In this document: positions 11,501 to 21,741 of the stretch, one piece after another
Layout: each line of letters starts with the position of its first letter
How positions within the stretch are numbered: position 1 is the first letter of the stretch
NCBI RefSeq assembly: GCF_950023065.1
Contig: NC_088679.1
Coordinates: 79,732,001-79,796,000, forward strand
Length of the DNA: 64,000 nucleotides
From: Planococcus citri
Taxonomy: Eukaryota > Arthropoda > Insecta > Hemiptera > Pseudococcidae
Direction: 5' to 3'
The notes under the pieces: model-generated
Database searches by the model: none
Seen by the model: the letters and a program-made list of their open reading frames with translations, nothing else
Told to the model about the DNA's origin: nothing
Position numbers and translations under genes: made by a program

Positions 11501-13127
11501 ATTTCAAGTTTTAAAAATCTACTGGAGGCTCCAGTAATTTCCAAAACATTGCTAGAGGCTCCAAAACAACTGGAAAATTACCCACAGTCGACTTAATAGC
11601 GTGTTTAAGTTGGAGTTAAGCGTGAATTTCGGATTTCCAACTTCATTAAATGAAATTTAGTAGAAATTTCAAGTTTAAAAATCTGCTTGGAGGCTCCAAA
11701 ACTGCTTGAAATGGTTTGAAACCGTTTCCAATCGATTTGGCAGGTCGAAATTAGAGTATAACCCAAATTTCAGCTTTCTAAGTCAATTTGGTAAAATTTT
11801 GATTTTTTTTCTCATTTTTGACCTAAATTTCCTAATTTGATTTTCAAAAATTCACCAAAAATCGAAAAATACACTTTACTTTTGAAATTTTAGCTGATGA
11901 TAAATTTCTACATGCTCTCTTGATCTAGCTTTGTCCAGTTCAAAAAAAATTTGTGCGAGTCCTATCCTATGTTGGAAAGCAAAATCTGCGATTTCGGCTG
12001 ACCTGTCAGTCAAAATGGCCGCCATTTTTCAAGTAAGGTCAACCTTTTTTTTTTTTTTGGCAAGTTGGCTTTAATTAAAATGTTCCTCAAGATGTCCTCT
12101 TTAAGAAAACAAGGGCAGGGGAGGGATACAATCATTCCTATTGTCATAAATCCCGGACTATTATTTACAATCGAAGGGGTCATTCTACGTCAATTCAATC
12201 AAGAAGTGGTAAGGGGGGGTCGACGATTTTTTTGAAATTTTTATTCAAAAAATGAACAAATTTTAATTTTTTTGCTACGAGTGTGATTTTTATCAACTTT
12301 TTCATGAAATACGTCAGAAAAAGGTCAAAATAAAACAACAGAATGAATTTAAACTTTTTTTGATGTTTGGAATTGAAAATTGAATTTTTTCGAATTTTGA
12401 TTTTTTTTCGTGATGAGTTTATTTCATCGAGTGAACGGGTTTTTTCAACTTTTGGAAAAAATTTCAAAAAAATCGCCGACTCCCCCCCCCCCCTCTTACC
12501 ACTTCTTGGTCGAATTGACGTAGAATGACCAGAGATAAGAGATATCTTGCACCTAAAAACTATGCAACACTTGCCAAGTCCACGTAGGAATGTTGGCCTA
12601 ATCTGCAGATCACAGGAACAGGCAAAACTACGTATAGGATATTTCAATGTAGTAGGTGAGGTGCCAATTTTTCCGGCTGAAAAATTTGTTCTCTCTACAC
12701 ATCAAGCACAGTGTTGAACTAATCAAACATACGAGAATCACTCAAACCAAACAAACCATCGAGTCGAGTCGTCAACTTTATCACAAATTTCGCTAGGTAC
12801 TTTCTATACGTAAATGATATCACACTCGTATGTAGAACGTAACGTACATATCTGTTCAATGTGTCGAACTCGAAATCGAAATGTACCACATATCGCGACA
12901 TGTACCGCTGATGCAAATATTGACGGAGCGAATTTTTAAAACGATATTTTGTCATATTACAGATACGGGAAGACTGGAAATACGTTGCTATGGTAATAGA
13001 TAGATTGCAATTATACCTATTTTTCATTGTAACCACGGCTGGTACGATTGGTATTTTAATGGATGCGCCTCACATATTCGAATACGTAGATCAAGATAAA
13101 ATCATTGAGGTGTACCGCGGCAAATAA
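2503..13127 (+). CDS. nAChRbeta1: Nicotinic acetylcholine receptor subunit beta1 (3' part)
   Basis: Cys-loop ligand-gated cation channel subunit of insect neurons, a partner of alpha subunits and part of the neonicotinoid target. Five exons fit: 2503-2547, 5146-5255, 7432-7522, 7655-8572 and 12963-13127, summing to 1,329 nt (442 residues plus TAA). The protein shows loop D (WLRL then TWSDYQLQWDEADYGG), the Cys-loop (C-TIDVTYFPFDQQT-C), loop C without the vicinal cysteine pair of alpha subunits, M1-M3 in the exon at 7655-8572, an M3-M4 loop with the conserved SPEASKATEAVEFIAEHLRNED block (split here: SPEASKATEAVEF / IAEHLRNED), and M4 plus a tail ending VYRGK. The match to insect beta1 from memory is close along the whole length. 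The N-terminal ~80 residues and signal peptide are not found between 1 and 2502, so they probably lie upstream of the window. Residue 2 after loop D is T where V is usual. Confidence 0.96.
2542..2544 (+). other. Loop D arginine codon (neonicotinoid R81 position)
   Basis: AGA codes for the arginine of VWLRL in loop D. In aphid and whitefly literature this is residue 81 of the beta1 subunit, where R-to-T gives neonicotinoid resistance. The codon here is the susceptible-type arginine. The assignment rests on the surrounding residues MKSNVWLRL. Confidence 0.85.
3402..4803. mobile_element. Foldback element, GTCATTCCA family (1.4 kb)
   Basis: The left end GTCATTCCATGTCAACTCAA (3402) is repeated inverted at the right end TTGAGTTGACATGGAATGAC (4784-4803). 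The arms pair across most of their length: the CAATGTGGAAATAAT / ATTATTTCCACATTG blocks, the CCCCCTCAGGGG / CCCCTGAGGGGG blocks and the GTGACGCTGAACACGAAT blocks are all present in both orientations. The centre is near 4090-4120. It sits in the nAChR intron 2548-5145. The open frames inside it lie in the arms and are not genes. Confidence 0.85.
5282..7338. mobile_element. Foldback element A, TAGTCCGGCATATG family
   Basis: The left end TAGTCCGGCATATGACAATA at 5282 is inverted at 7319-7338 as TATTGTCATATGCCGGACTA. Arms of roughly 0.9 kb pair around a short spacer near 6300-6460 and contain ~120-bp internal subrepeats carrying CTGGAGCCTCCAG. The terminal TA on both sides suggests TA-target insertion or a TIR beginning with TA. 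The element fills the nAChR intron 5256-7431, leaving 26 bp on the left and 93 bp on the right. No transposase is present, so it is non-autonomous. The 64-codon frames at 5496-5690 (-) and 6932-7126 (+) are the same arm sequence read from each side. Confidence 0.9.
9860..10520. repeat. Interspersed repeat, copy 1 of a direct pair
   Basis: It shares an ordered series of blocks with 18590-19390 in the same orientation: GTGGAAGATG, AATCTGTGTAATTTT, ACTTCTGACA, GAAATTGTTTCGAA, AAAAGTGGGACAAAT, TTTGATTACGAACA and GGACATTTAGGCAG. This copy lies in the nAChR intron 8573-12962. It is A-rich on the plus strand and has no coding look. Confidence 0.75.
10900..12160. mobile_element. Foldback element E, degenerate copy
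   Basis: The right end (TTGTCATAAATCCCGGACTA, 12141-12160), the CTGTCAGTCAAAATGGCCGCC block at ~12004 and repeated CTGGAGGCTCCAG subunits from ~10960 identify the TAGTCCGGCATATG family. The outer left arm with its terminal inverted repeat is not recognisable, so the copy is truncated or decayed. It lies in the nAChR intron 8573-12962. Confidence 0.75.
12178..12530. mobile_element. Short palindromic MITE, GGTCATTCTACGTCAATTC
   Basis: The left end GGTCATTCTACGTCAATTCA (12178) is inverted at 12511-12530 as TGAATTGACGTAGAATGACC with one mismatch. Arms extend ~80 bp, including AGAAGTGGTAAG and CTTACCACTTCT, a G7 run opposite a C12 run, and then CGATTTTTTTGAAATTT opposite its complement. About 190 bp of unique centre remain. 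It starts 17 bp past the end of element E. The termini resemble those of the 1.4-kb element at 3402 (GTCATTCCATGTCAACTC), so the two may be distant relatives. Confidence 0.8.
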
Positions 13128-13392
13128 ACGCGCCGCCATTTATTATTTTATACCTAAAAATACTGCTCAAATTATGAATTATTAGCTTTTATTATTAACA
13201 AATTTGACTTTTCCAAAAAAAAAAAAAATTAAACCTGTACATAAGGCTAAATTACATACAAATAGATACCACGAATATACGTCTTACACTGTGTCGTCTA
13301 AGTATACCTATACCTACTCTACCAATAATTTAAGAAGCTAGACTTCGTTGGTAGGTCTAGGTATATAAACTTCCGCATAGTGTACGGTATAC

Positions 13393-13398
13393 AATAAA
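13393..13398 (+). promoter_or_regulatory. Candidate poly(A) signal of nAChR beta1
   Basis: AATAAA lies 266 nt after the nAChR beta1 stop codon. Other AATAAA-like sites follow in this AT-rich tail, so the true 3' end is not fixed by sequence alone. Confidence 0.45.
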
Positions 13399-13399
13399 G

Positions 13400-14930
13400 T
13401 TTTTAATAGGTACCTGTCTGTTTCTATCACAAATTAATAATTTTTTTCCATCTATCCGTAAAAATTTTTGTGTAAATATGTAAACAAGCGCACGCACATT
13501 ACATCCTTTCCCTTTTACCATGGTACATAGGTGTTGTTGTTTACCTATCCTATGGGTTTATACGAATTAAAAAAATTCCACGTCCCGATCCTAGCCAAGC
13601 CAATCCAATCCCATTTTAATCGAATCAGGTCGCACAATGTGCCCGCCAAAAAAAAACCACAATACCTTACCTATGGAGAGCTCGATGCACCAAGTCGTCG
13701 AATCAACTCGTTCGTATTTATTTTTTCTCAATGATTAGGTGTAAGTAATCTCGAGGCGCCAAAAAAAAGAAAAGGAAAAAAATACCATTTTATTGTATGT
13801 TTCGAATCGTACCTATCTCGACCTCGAGACACTCTATACAGATACAGATTCGCTCACTTTGTGCATTTATCCTTCCAAATGTGTCGATACCTATAAATAA
13901 TAATGTTTATGTAGCAGGTGCTTTAGCGCTACGTTCATTTTACACGTGTACGTACGATTACGTTGATAAGACGTTGGTGATAATAATCGTCGAATGTATT
14001 CATATTTGATAATTTTTAATTTTACACGTTTTATAATAAAAAAATTTGAAAAAAAAACCTAGGTAGAGATTCGATAAAAATAATATCGCGTATTGTTGTA
14101 TGTTGTACTATAGGTCCCTATATACTATAAATCAATGAAACCTTAATGATACGTATGTATTTTTCATTTTCATTATTGTTGTTGTTGTTGTTATTATTAC
14201 GACGCTTAAAGCATTTCCCATTCCCATTTTTCTCACTTTCAGGGGATTCATTCGAGGCATTTTCGTCATCGTGTTAAGGTTAATTTATATTTGTTTTGTT
14301 TTTTGTTTTTCGTTTTTTTTTTCATTTTTTTTTTTCGTTTTGTTTATAATCCTCTAGGATCTTGTAGTAGCAATTACAGGGTGTCGCAGAAAACGTTCGT
14401 CGGATACAAGAAGCGAAAAACTCTGGTCGAATAGATTGCCTATCTTGAAATTTTGAAGGAGCAATGGTTTTGAATATTTTAAAAGCCTTTTCATATTTTT
14501 TTTTTTTTTTTTTTTTTGCTGTCAGTATTCGAGAAGGAAACTTGATGAATGCCTATGCCCATCATGTTCGGGAATCAGACCCTAAATCGGTTCCAAAAAA
14601 TTTGCTAAACTACATATAAATCATACCACCTTTTTTTTGGAAATAATTGAGACAAGTTTGTCCTCGTAAGCCAAACTTCAAGTTGATAGAAAGTCAATTC
14701 AACAGAACCTCCTCCCCTTCCCCTTCTATTATATTTTTGGAGAGAATTAGCAAAAACGAGGAAAACATTGCACAAAACATTTTGAAGAGGGAAGAATCTT
14801 CGCAGTTTTGAAAAAAAAACAGGACTTTTTGGAAGCTTTGGTTAAAAAAAACTTTGTTTGTAACTTCACCAAAAAATTGGACTTTTTTCACGAACAACTG
14901 TGAAAAAGCAGGAATCTAGGTATATGTATA
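13400..14930. other. AT-rich stretch, no gene recognised
   Basis: It contains microsatellite-like (GTT)n near 14175, poly-T runs near 14300 and 14495, and an ACAGGGTGTCGCAGAAAA motif near 14378 resembling the ends of many insect repeats. The open frames are short and uninterpretable. Part of it may be 3' UTR of the receptor gene. Confidence 0.5.
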
Positions 14931-14939
14931 TCTCGTATA

Positions 14940-17900
14940 CTAAAATTGAGTCGGTTTTTTTGTGACAGCGAGATCTCCGCAACAGCTGAACCGATTTTGA
15001 TGAACGACATCTCGATAGAAAGAGGCTAAAGTGTAGATTTACAGGTTTATGTTGAAAGTTCAAAAAGTTGCACTGAAAGCTCAAAATTGATTATACCGCG
15101 TTTGATGGGCACACAAAAGTGCCTACATTGTACCTTGAATAATCTCCCCGAAAAAACAATTTTTGACCGAAAAAATTTTCAAAAGTTGATGGTAAAAGCT
15201 CACCAAAAGCTCCAAACATGATGAAAGAAAAGCTCAAAATTGATTACGCCATGTTAAATGGGTACACAAAAGTACCTACATTGTATGTACCTTGAAAGAT
15301 CTCCCTGAAAAAACAATTTTTGATGGAAAAAAGTTTCAAAAGTTGAAGGTAAACGCTCTGCAAAAGCTCAAAACTTGATAATATGCAACGTACAATGAAG
15401 CACATAAGTTATATTGTACCATGAAATAGCTTCACAAAAAGACAATTCTTGGTAAAAACAAATTTTGAAAATTTTCTCTGAAAGTTCATAAAGTTCAAAA
15501 AAAGCTCAACTGAAAGCTCAAAAAAGTCGTTTTAAGTCGTTTTTTTTCGAATGGCTGAACCAATTTCGATGAACAACATCTCGATAAAAAATAAAATCAC
15601 CAAGCAAAGTTTGAAATTTTTCTCTGAAATTTCAAAAAAGCTCAACTGAAAGCTCAAAAAAACTCAAAAAGTCGTTTTAAAAGTCGTTTTTTTCTAATAT
15701 TCTGTACCCTGAAATAGCTTCACAAAATGCAATTCTTAGAGAAAACTAATTTTGAAAATTCTCTCTGGAAGTTTAAAAAGTTTAGAAAAGCTCAACTGAA
15801 AGCTCAAAAAATCTCAAAAAAGTCGTTTTGAAAGTCGTTTTTTTCGAATGGCTGAACCAATTTCGATGAACAAGATCTCGATAGAAAGGAAAATCACCAA
15901 ACAAAGTTTGAACATTTTCTCTGAAATTTCAAAAAAGCTCAACTGAAAGCTCAAAAAAACTCAAAAAGTCGTTTTAAAAGTCGTTTTTTTCTAATATGTT
16001 GTACCTTGAAATAACTTTACAAAAAGACAATTCTTGGTGAAAACAAATTTCAAAAATTTTCTCTGAAAGTTCAAAAAGTTCAAAAAAGCTCAACTGAAAG
16101 CTCAAAAAAGCTTAAAATAGTCGTTTTAAAAGTCGTTTTTTTTCGAATGGCTGAACCAATACCGATGAACAACATCTCGATAAAAAATAAAATCACCAAG
16201 CAAAGTTTGAAAATTTTCTCTGAAATTTCAAAAAAGCTCAACTGAAAGCTCAAAAAAACTCAAAAAGTCGTTTCAAAAGTCGTTTTTTTCCAGTATTTTG
16301 TACCTTGAAATAGCTTCACAAAATACAATTCTTGGAGAAAACTAATTATGAAAATTCTCTCTGGAAGTTTAAAAAGTTCAAAAAAGCTCAACTGAAAGCT
16401 CAAAAAATCTCAAAAAAGTCGTTTTGAAAGTCGTTTTTTTCGAATGGCTGAACCAATTTCGATTAACAACATCTCGATAAAAAAGAAAATCACCAAGCAA
16501 AGTTTGAAATTTTTCTCTGAAATTTCAAAAAAGCTCAACTGAAAGCTCAAAAAAACTCAAAAAGTCGTTTTAAAAGTCGTTTTTTTTTCTAATATTTTGT
16601 ACCTTGAAATAGCATTACAAAATACAATTCTTGGAGAAAACCAATTTTGAAAATTCTCTCTGAAAGTTTAAAAAGTTCAAAAAAGCTTAACTAAAAGCTC
16701 AAAAAATCTCAAAAAAGTCGTTTTAAAAGTCGTTTTTTTTGAATGGCTGAACCAATTTCGATGAACAACATCTCGATAGAAAGGAGAATCACCAAACAAA
16801 GTTTGAACATTTTCTCTGAAATTAAAAGCTCAACTGAAAGCTCAAAAAAACTCAAAAAGTCGTTTTTTTCTAATATTTTGTACCTTGAAATAGCTTTACA
16901 AAAAGACAATTCTTGGTGAAAACAAATTTTAAAAATTTTCTCTGAAAGTTCAAAAAGTTCAAAAAAACTTGACTGAAAGCTCAAAAAATTTCAAAAGAGT
17001 CGTTTTAAAAGTTGTTTTTTGCGAATGGCTGAACCAATTTCGATGAACAACATCTCCATAGAAAGGAGAATCACCAAACAAAGTTTGAACATTTTCACTG
17101 AAATTTCAAAAAAGCTCAACTGAAAGCTCAAAAAAACTCAAAAAAGTCGTTTTAAAAGTCGTTTTTTTCTAATATTTTGTACTTTGAAATAGCTTTACAA
17201 AAAGACAATTCTTGGTGAAAACAAATTTTGAAAATTTTATCTAAAAGTTTAAAAAGTTCAAAAAACTAAAAAGCTTAACTGAAAGCTCAAAAAATCTCAA
17301 AAAAGTCGTTTTGAAAGTCGTTTTGAAAGTCGTTTTTTTCGAATGGCTGAACCAATTTCGATGAACAACATCTCGATAGAAAGGAAAATCACCAAACAAA
17401 GTTTGAACATTTTCTCTGAAATTTCAAAAAAGCTCAACTGAAAGCTCAAAAAAACTCAAAAAGTCGTTTTAAAAGTCGTTTTTTTCTAATATTTTGTACC
17501 TTGAAATAGCTTTACAAAAAGACAATTCTTGGTGAAAACCAATTTTGAAAATTCTCTCTGAAAGTTTAAAAAGTTCAAAAAAACTTGAATAAAAGCTCAA
17601 AAAATCTCAAAAAAGTCGTTTTAAAAGTCGTTTTTTTCGAATGGCTGAACCAATTTCGATGAACAACATCTCGATAGAAAGGAGAATCACCAAACAAAGT
17701 TTGAACATTTTCTCTGAAATTTCAAAAAAGCTCAACTGAAAGCTCAAAAAAACTCAAAAAGTCGTTTTAAAAGTCGTTTTTTTTCTAATATTTTGTACCT
17801 TGAAATAGCTTTACAAGAAGACAATTCTTGGTGAAAACAAATTTTAAAAATTTTCTCTGAAAGTTCAAAAAGTTCAAAAAAACTTAACTGAAAGCTCAAA

Positions 17901-18330
17901 AAATTTCAAAAGAGTCGTTTTAAAAGTCGTTTTTTTCGAATGGCTGAACCGATTCTGATGAACGACATCTCGATAGAAAGGAAAAAATCACCAAACAAAA
18001 TTTGAAAATTTTCTCTGAAATTTCAAAACAGCTCAACTGAAAACTCGAAAAAAACTCAAAAAGTCATTTTAAAAATCGTTTTTTTTTCTAATGGCTGAAC
18101 CGATTTCGAAGAACGACATCTCGATAGAAAGGGATTAACGTGTAGATGTGCACTGTGCAGGGTTAAATTTGCACTCCAAATTCAAAAAAGCTCAACTGAG
18201 AGATCAAAATAGGTCGAAACCGCAACATTATTAGGTTCACAGTGAGATCTCGACAACTGATGAATCGATTTTGATGAATTGTGCAGGTTTACGTTGAAAT
18301 TTCATAAAAATGTACATTACAATCTCATAC
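14940..18330. repeat. Tandem array, ~298-bp unit, about nine to ten copies
   Basis: The anchor GAATGGCTGAACCAATTTCG recurs near 15548, 15845, 16144, 16441, 16740, 17021, 17340, 17638, 17937 and, as TAATGGCTGAACCGATTTCG, near 18088. Spacings are mostly 297-299 bp. Each unit is itself two related halves: one with ATGGCTGAACC and ATCTCGATAGAAAGG, the other with ATTTTGTACCTTGAAATAGC and ACAATTCTTGGTGAAAAC. Both halves carry AAAAGCTCAACTGAAAGCTC and AAAAGTCGTTTTAAAAGTCG. Diverged copies of the anchor flank the array at ~14978 and ~18250. There is no coding potential. Confidence 0.92.
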
Positions 18331-18589
18331 TAACATTAGACAGACGAATGCATTTGAAAGCTCAAAATCTCAAAAAAGCTCAAATCGAATTCAAAGGTAC
18401 CTTTTGCTCTTCTTTTTTGGTGATCAGCATTACGATGATATCACAGTTGATGAGACATTCAAAATATAGTATTTTCAACATTTATATTTTCATTTTCTAG
18501 TTTTGACTAAAATCATTCTTCAACTGAAGAATGGGGCCTCAAAATTTGTTGAAAAAATTTGACTATTTCTAAAGAAAAACGAAAAAAAA

Positions 18590-19390
18590 AATCAAAATTC
18601 TAAGAAGAGTGGAAGATGTTGAATTGAAATTTTAAAAGTTCGATTAAAAAATAAAAAAACAAAGACTTTTTGACAGTTTGGCGAAAAAGCATAAAAAATC
18701 TGTGTAATTTTATAAAAAAAAAAAAAAAAAACAGGCTTTTTTGGAAGCTTTGGTAAATATGTAGCTGTACTTCTGACAGGAAATTGTTTCGAATATTTCA
18801 ATTGCAAAAGTGGGACAAATCGAATGAAAAATTTCATCGTTTGATTACGAACAAATCAAAATAATTTTTTGGCCAATTTTTGTACAAAAAATAAAGAAAA
18901 CAACCCTTTTTTGGAATGGAAAAAAGTCAGTACTTTTTTTAGGGGGGGGGGGATTTTTGCCAAATGTCAGAACTTTTGACAGACAATTTTCGGGGACGTC
19001 AGGAAAGGAGGAGGGGGGCGTTTAAGTCCAGAAAAATTAAGGCGAAGTAAGAGATCGAGATGAAAAATTTTATTTGATTGAAAATAATGGAATGAAGATG
19101 GACATTTAGGCAGCTTTGACAAACAAATTAGAATCTTTTAGGTATAACTTCAAAGACAAATCAGCACCTTTTAGCAAATTTAAGCAAAAAAATTGAAAAC
19201 TTTTCTGGAATTTTGCCAAAAAGGCGAGACTTTTAGGAAATTTTGGGGAAAAAACCAGAATAATTCAGTAAGAAATTTATACAGCATTTTCAAGGCGAAA
19301 AGGTGTACAGCTGGAAACTTTAAGTAAAGCAGAAAAAATTGAGGAAAATTGTAAAAATTGTGACAAAAGAAAACAATGAAACGAAAATGT
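18590..19390. repeat. Interspersed repeat, copy 2 of a direct pair
   Basis: Same order of blocks as 9860-10520 with many indels, immediately downstream of the 298-bp array. The region continues as A-rich low-complexity sequence to about 19860. Confidence 0.75.
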
Positions 19391-19399
19391 CAACTTTTG

Positions 19400-21335
19400 A
19401 TTGAAAAATTGGAAAAAAAATACTTAAGAAACAGAATTTTTTGACAGTTTTGACAAAAAAATCGACATTTTTTCTTTAAAAAAAAATTGTTAACATTTTT
19501 TTCAAATTAATAAATTGAGAGGAGGGAAAAGAGGTGTAGTCAGAAAAATTCGAGACAAAATTTTTCCATTTTCAAAGAAAAACAAAACTTTGTACAGCAA
19601 GGAAAAAATACCGGAAATTTTTAATGTTTGATTGAAAAAAATGAAAAAAGAAATCACAGCTTAAAAAATCGAGAAATCTGACTGAAAAAAAACCTGGAAT
19701 TTTGGATATTTTGCCAAAAAGATAACCTATGACTTTTTGGCAATTTCGGTAAAGAGTAGTACTTTTGAATTTTGGCTCAAATGATTTCTATTGAAGGGGG
19801 GGGGGGTGTCAAATTTTATACGTAGAAATTTTCGTTTTCAAACAAATGAAAATTCAAATAAGGAAAGAAAGTGAATGGAAATTTCAGAGTTGGATTGAAA
19901 AAAATGGATCCAAGATTCACACAGTGTACAAAATCCTCAACACCCCAGCTCCTTCAATTTTCACGACAGACGTTCTATTTATATACGAAATGGTTTATCT
20001 TCCAAAAATCTGAATCTTACATTAGCAGACATTCGATAAGACATTACTATACGTGAAAGAAAAAAACGTACGCAGAAGGCTTCCAAAAAAAAACAACAAA
20101 AAAATGGGGCAACCTGAAATTAGAATTTTAATCATGTTGTAGTATCGTTGTTTAATATGTTTATCCTATAAAAATAGCGAATTTCATAATTCTCGTAATT
20201 CAACCTAAAAGACTGTTCACATTTACACAGGGTGTATCGTAAATCGGTTGCAGTTCATTGTCTTCCAAATAATTTTGAAAGCAGCCAGTCGCTCCCAAAT
20301 AGCACACCTGTGAATATAATAATTACGTGCTATTTGAGCAGCTGCATCATCGTTGATTAAAAATGAACTGCAAGCGAATTTTTTTTCTCTACGCGAATTC
20401 AAAAAGGTTGAAAAGTCTCTATAATACATTTATGTATTTCTCTTCCTACAGAATTTAAAACTAAAAATAAAAATTGAAAAAATAGGGGGATCGATGGGTC
20501 TCCTGTTAGCCTTATGAAATAATCAGAACTGAAAAACGTAGATTTTCCCTCGAAAATGATGCAAAAAATCAATACCACTATAGCTAAAAATACGGTGAAA
20601 AATTTCACCACGAAGATAATCCAATCGGCCGGGAAAGCATCGACGACATAGCAGTTTCGAAAAAAAAAAAAAAACCATGACGTCAGATTATAAAAGTACG
20701 ACATACTGACACAAGATCCTGTCATAATACACTCGTTGAAGAAAATTCCAATACTACATCTACGATATCGATAACGTGAATATCGAATACCTATTCTTAA
20801 ACACATACTATCTCGAGTAGTTCAATTGCAGCGAGGGTACTTACCTATACTTATAAGTTGACTGTGACGTGCCGCTCATCCACTTCAACCGAAGGCAAAT
20901 TCATTTCGCGAAAATCTTCCTATATAATGTACTCTTCTTGTAGTATTATGTACGCGTCTATCCGAGTTCTTTTTCATCGCCTATACACGGTATAACAAAA
21001 TTTTATGAAAATTTTTTTAAAACCAAAAACACTGTTATATGATCGTTTTTTTTTTTAGATTGAATTTTTTCACAGTTTTACATTATTGAAAAACGTGTGT
21101 ACGATGTACGACTCTATAGCAGTTATTGTTATCATTAAAATTAGCGTTTAATATTTATATATGTACCTATGATTATTGTTACGTTATGATTATTTTTAAT
21201 TTCCTTCTTTTTTTTTTCTTTTTTTTTTTTTAATTCTATGTTTATTGTCGAATTATAAAAAAAAAAATACGTATAGATAATACATAGTTATTTGTACCTA
21301 TTTGAAATGCGCTTAACAAATCGGTGCTCACTTAT
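19400..21335. other. Intergenic stretch, one weak membrane-like open frame
   Basis: No gene is recognised. A minus-strand frame at 20399-20806 reads 135 codons with a hydrophobic run after YVVDAFPADW, and a further frame follows at 20223-20429 (-). Neither resembles a protein I know and no splice pattern joins them convincingly, so they are left as unassigned. An ACAGGGTGT motif sits at ~20227. Confidence 0.4.
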
Positions 21336-21486
21336 TAAATAAGGAAGGAAAGTACAGCGTATTTGGCAGAGTCATCAACTCATCAGAGTGTTTTTGCAGA
21401 TAAACCTTCTCCTCAGTGGTACAAATAGAATTTATTCGACGTTTATGAATTCTACATAGCCGAATACGCTGTACTCTCTTATTTTA
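21336..21486. repeat. Hairpin / short MITE of ~150 bp
   Basis: AAATAAGG...AGTACAGCGTATTTGGC on the left pairs with GCCGAATACGCTGTACT...CTTATTTTA on the right. The stem is ~25 bp with small indels and the loop is ~90 nt. It could be a miniature element or a structured RNA precursor. The sequence alone does not decide. Confidence 0.6.
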
Positions 21487-21741
21487 CACCAACGTATCTA
21501 GGTAACCATAATTAAATTTAATGACCGATTTATGACAACATTAGGAAAAAAAAACTGCTCGAGCGCACCTTTCCGAATTTTTCAATGGCCATCGTCGCCA
21601 GTTATTTCGAAAGTTACTTAAGAAAAACCATTTCGTTATTTTTTTGGTTTCGAAGATTAAAACTATAAAAGCGGCTGCTGCGCAAAATTACTCGTTATTA
21701 TTTGAAAAAAAAAGGGATCTTTCATGAAAATCCAGCTGTAA

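Noticed and set aside
14378..14395. ACAGGGTGT motifs (also near 9566 and 20227) as ends of one transposon
   Set aside because: The motif is short and common, and no inverted partner with consistent spacing was found.
14940..18330. Regularly spaced repeats considered as a CRISPR-like array
   Set aside because: The units are ~298 bp, contiguous and homologous throughout, without unique spacers, in an animal genome.
20399..20806. 135-codon minus-strand frame with hydrophobic run
   Set aside because: No family recognised, no supporting splice partners and low-complexity FFFFF stretch from a poly-T tract; left unassigned.
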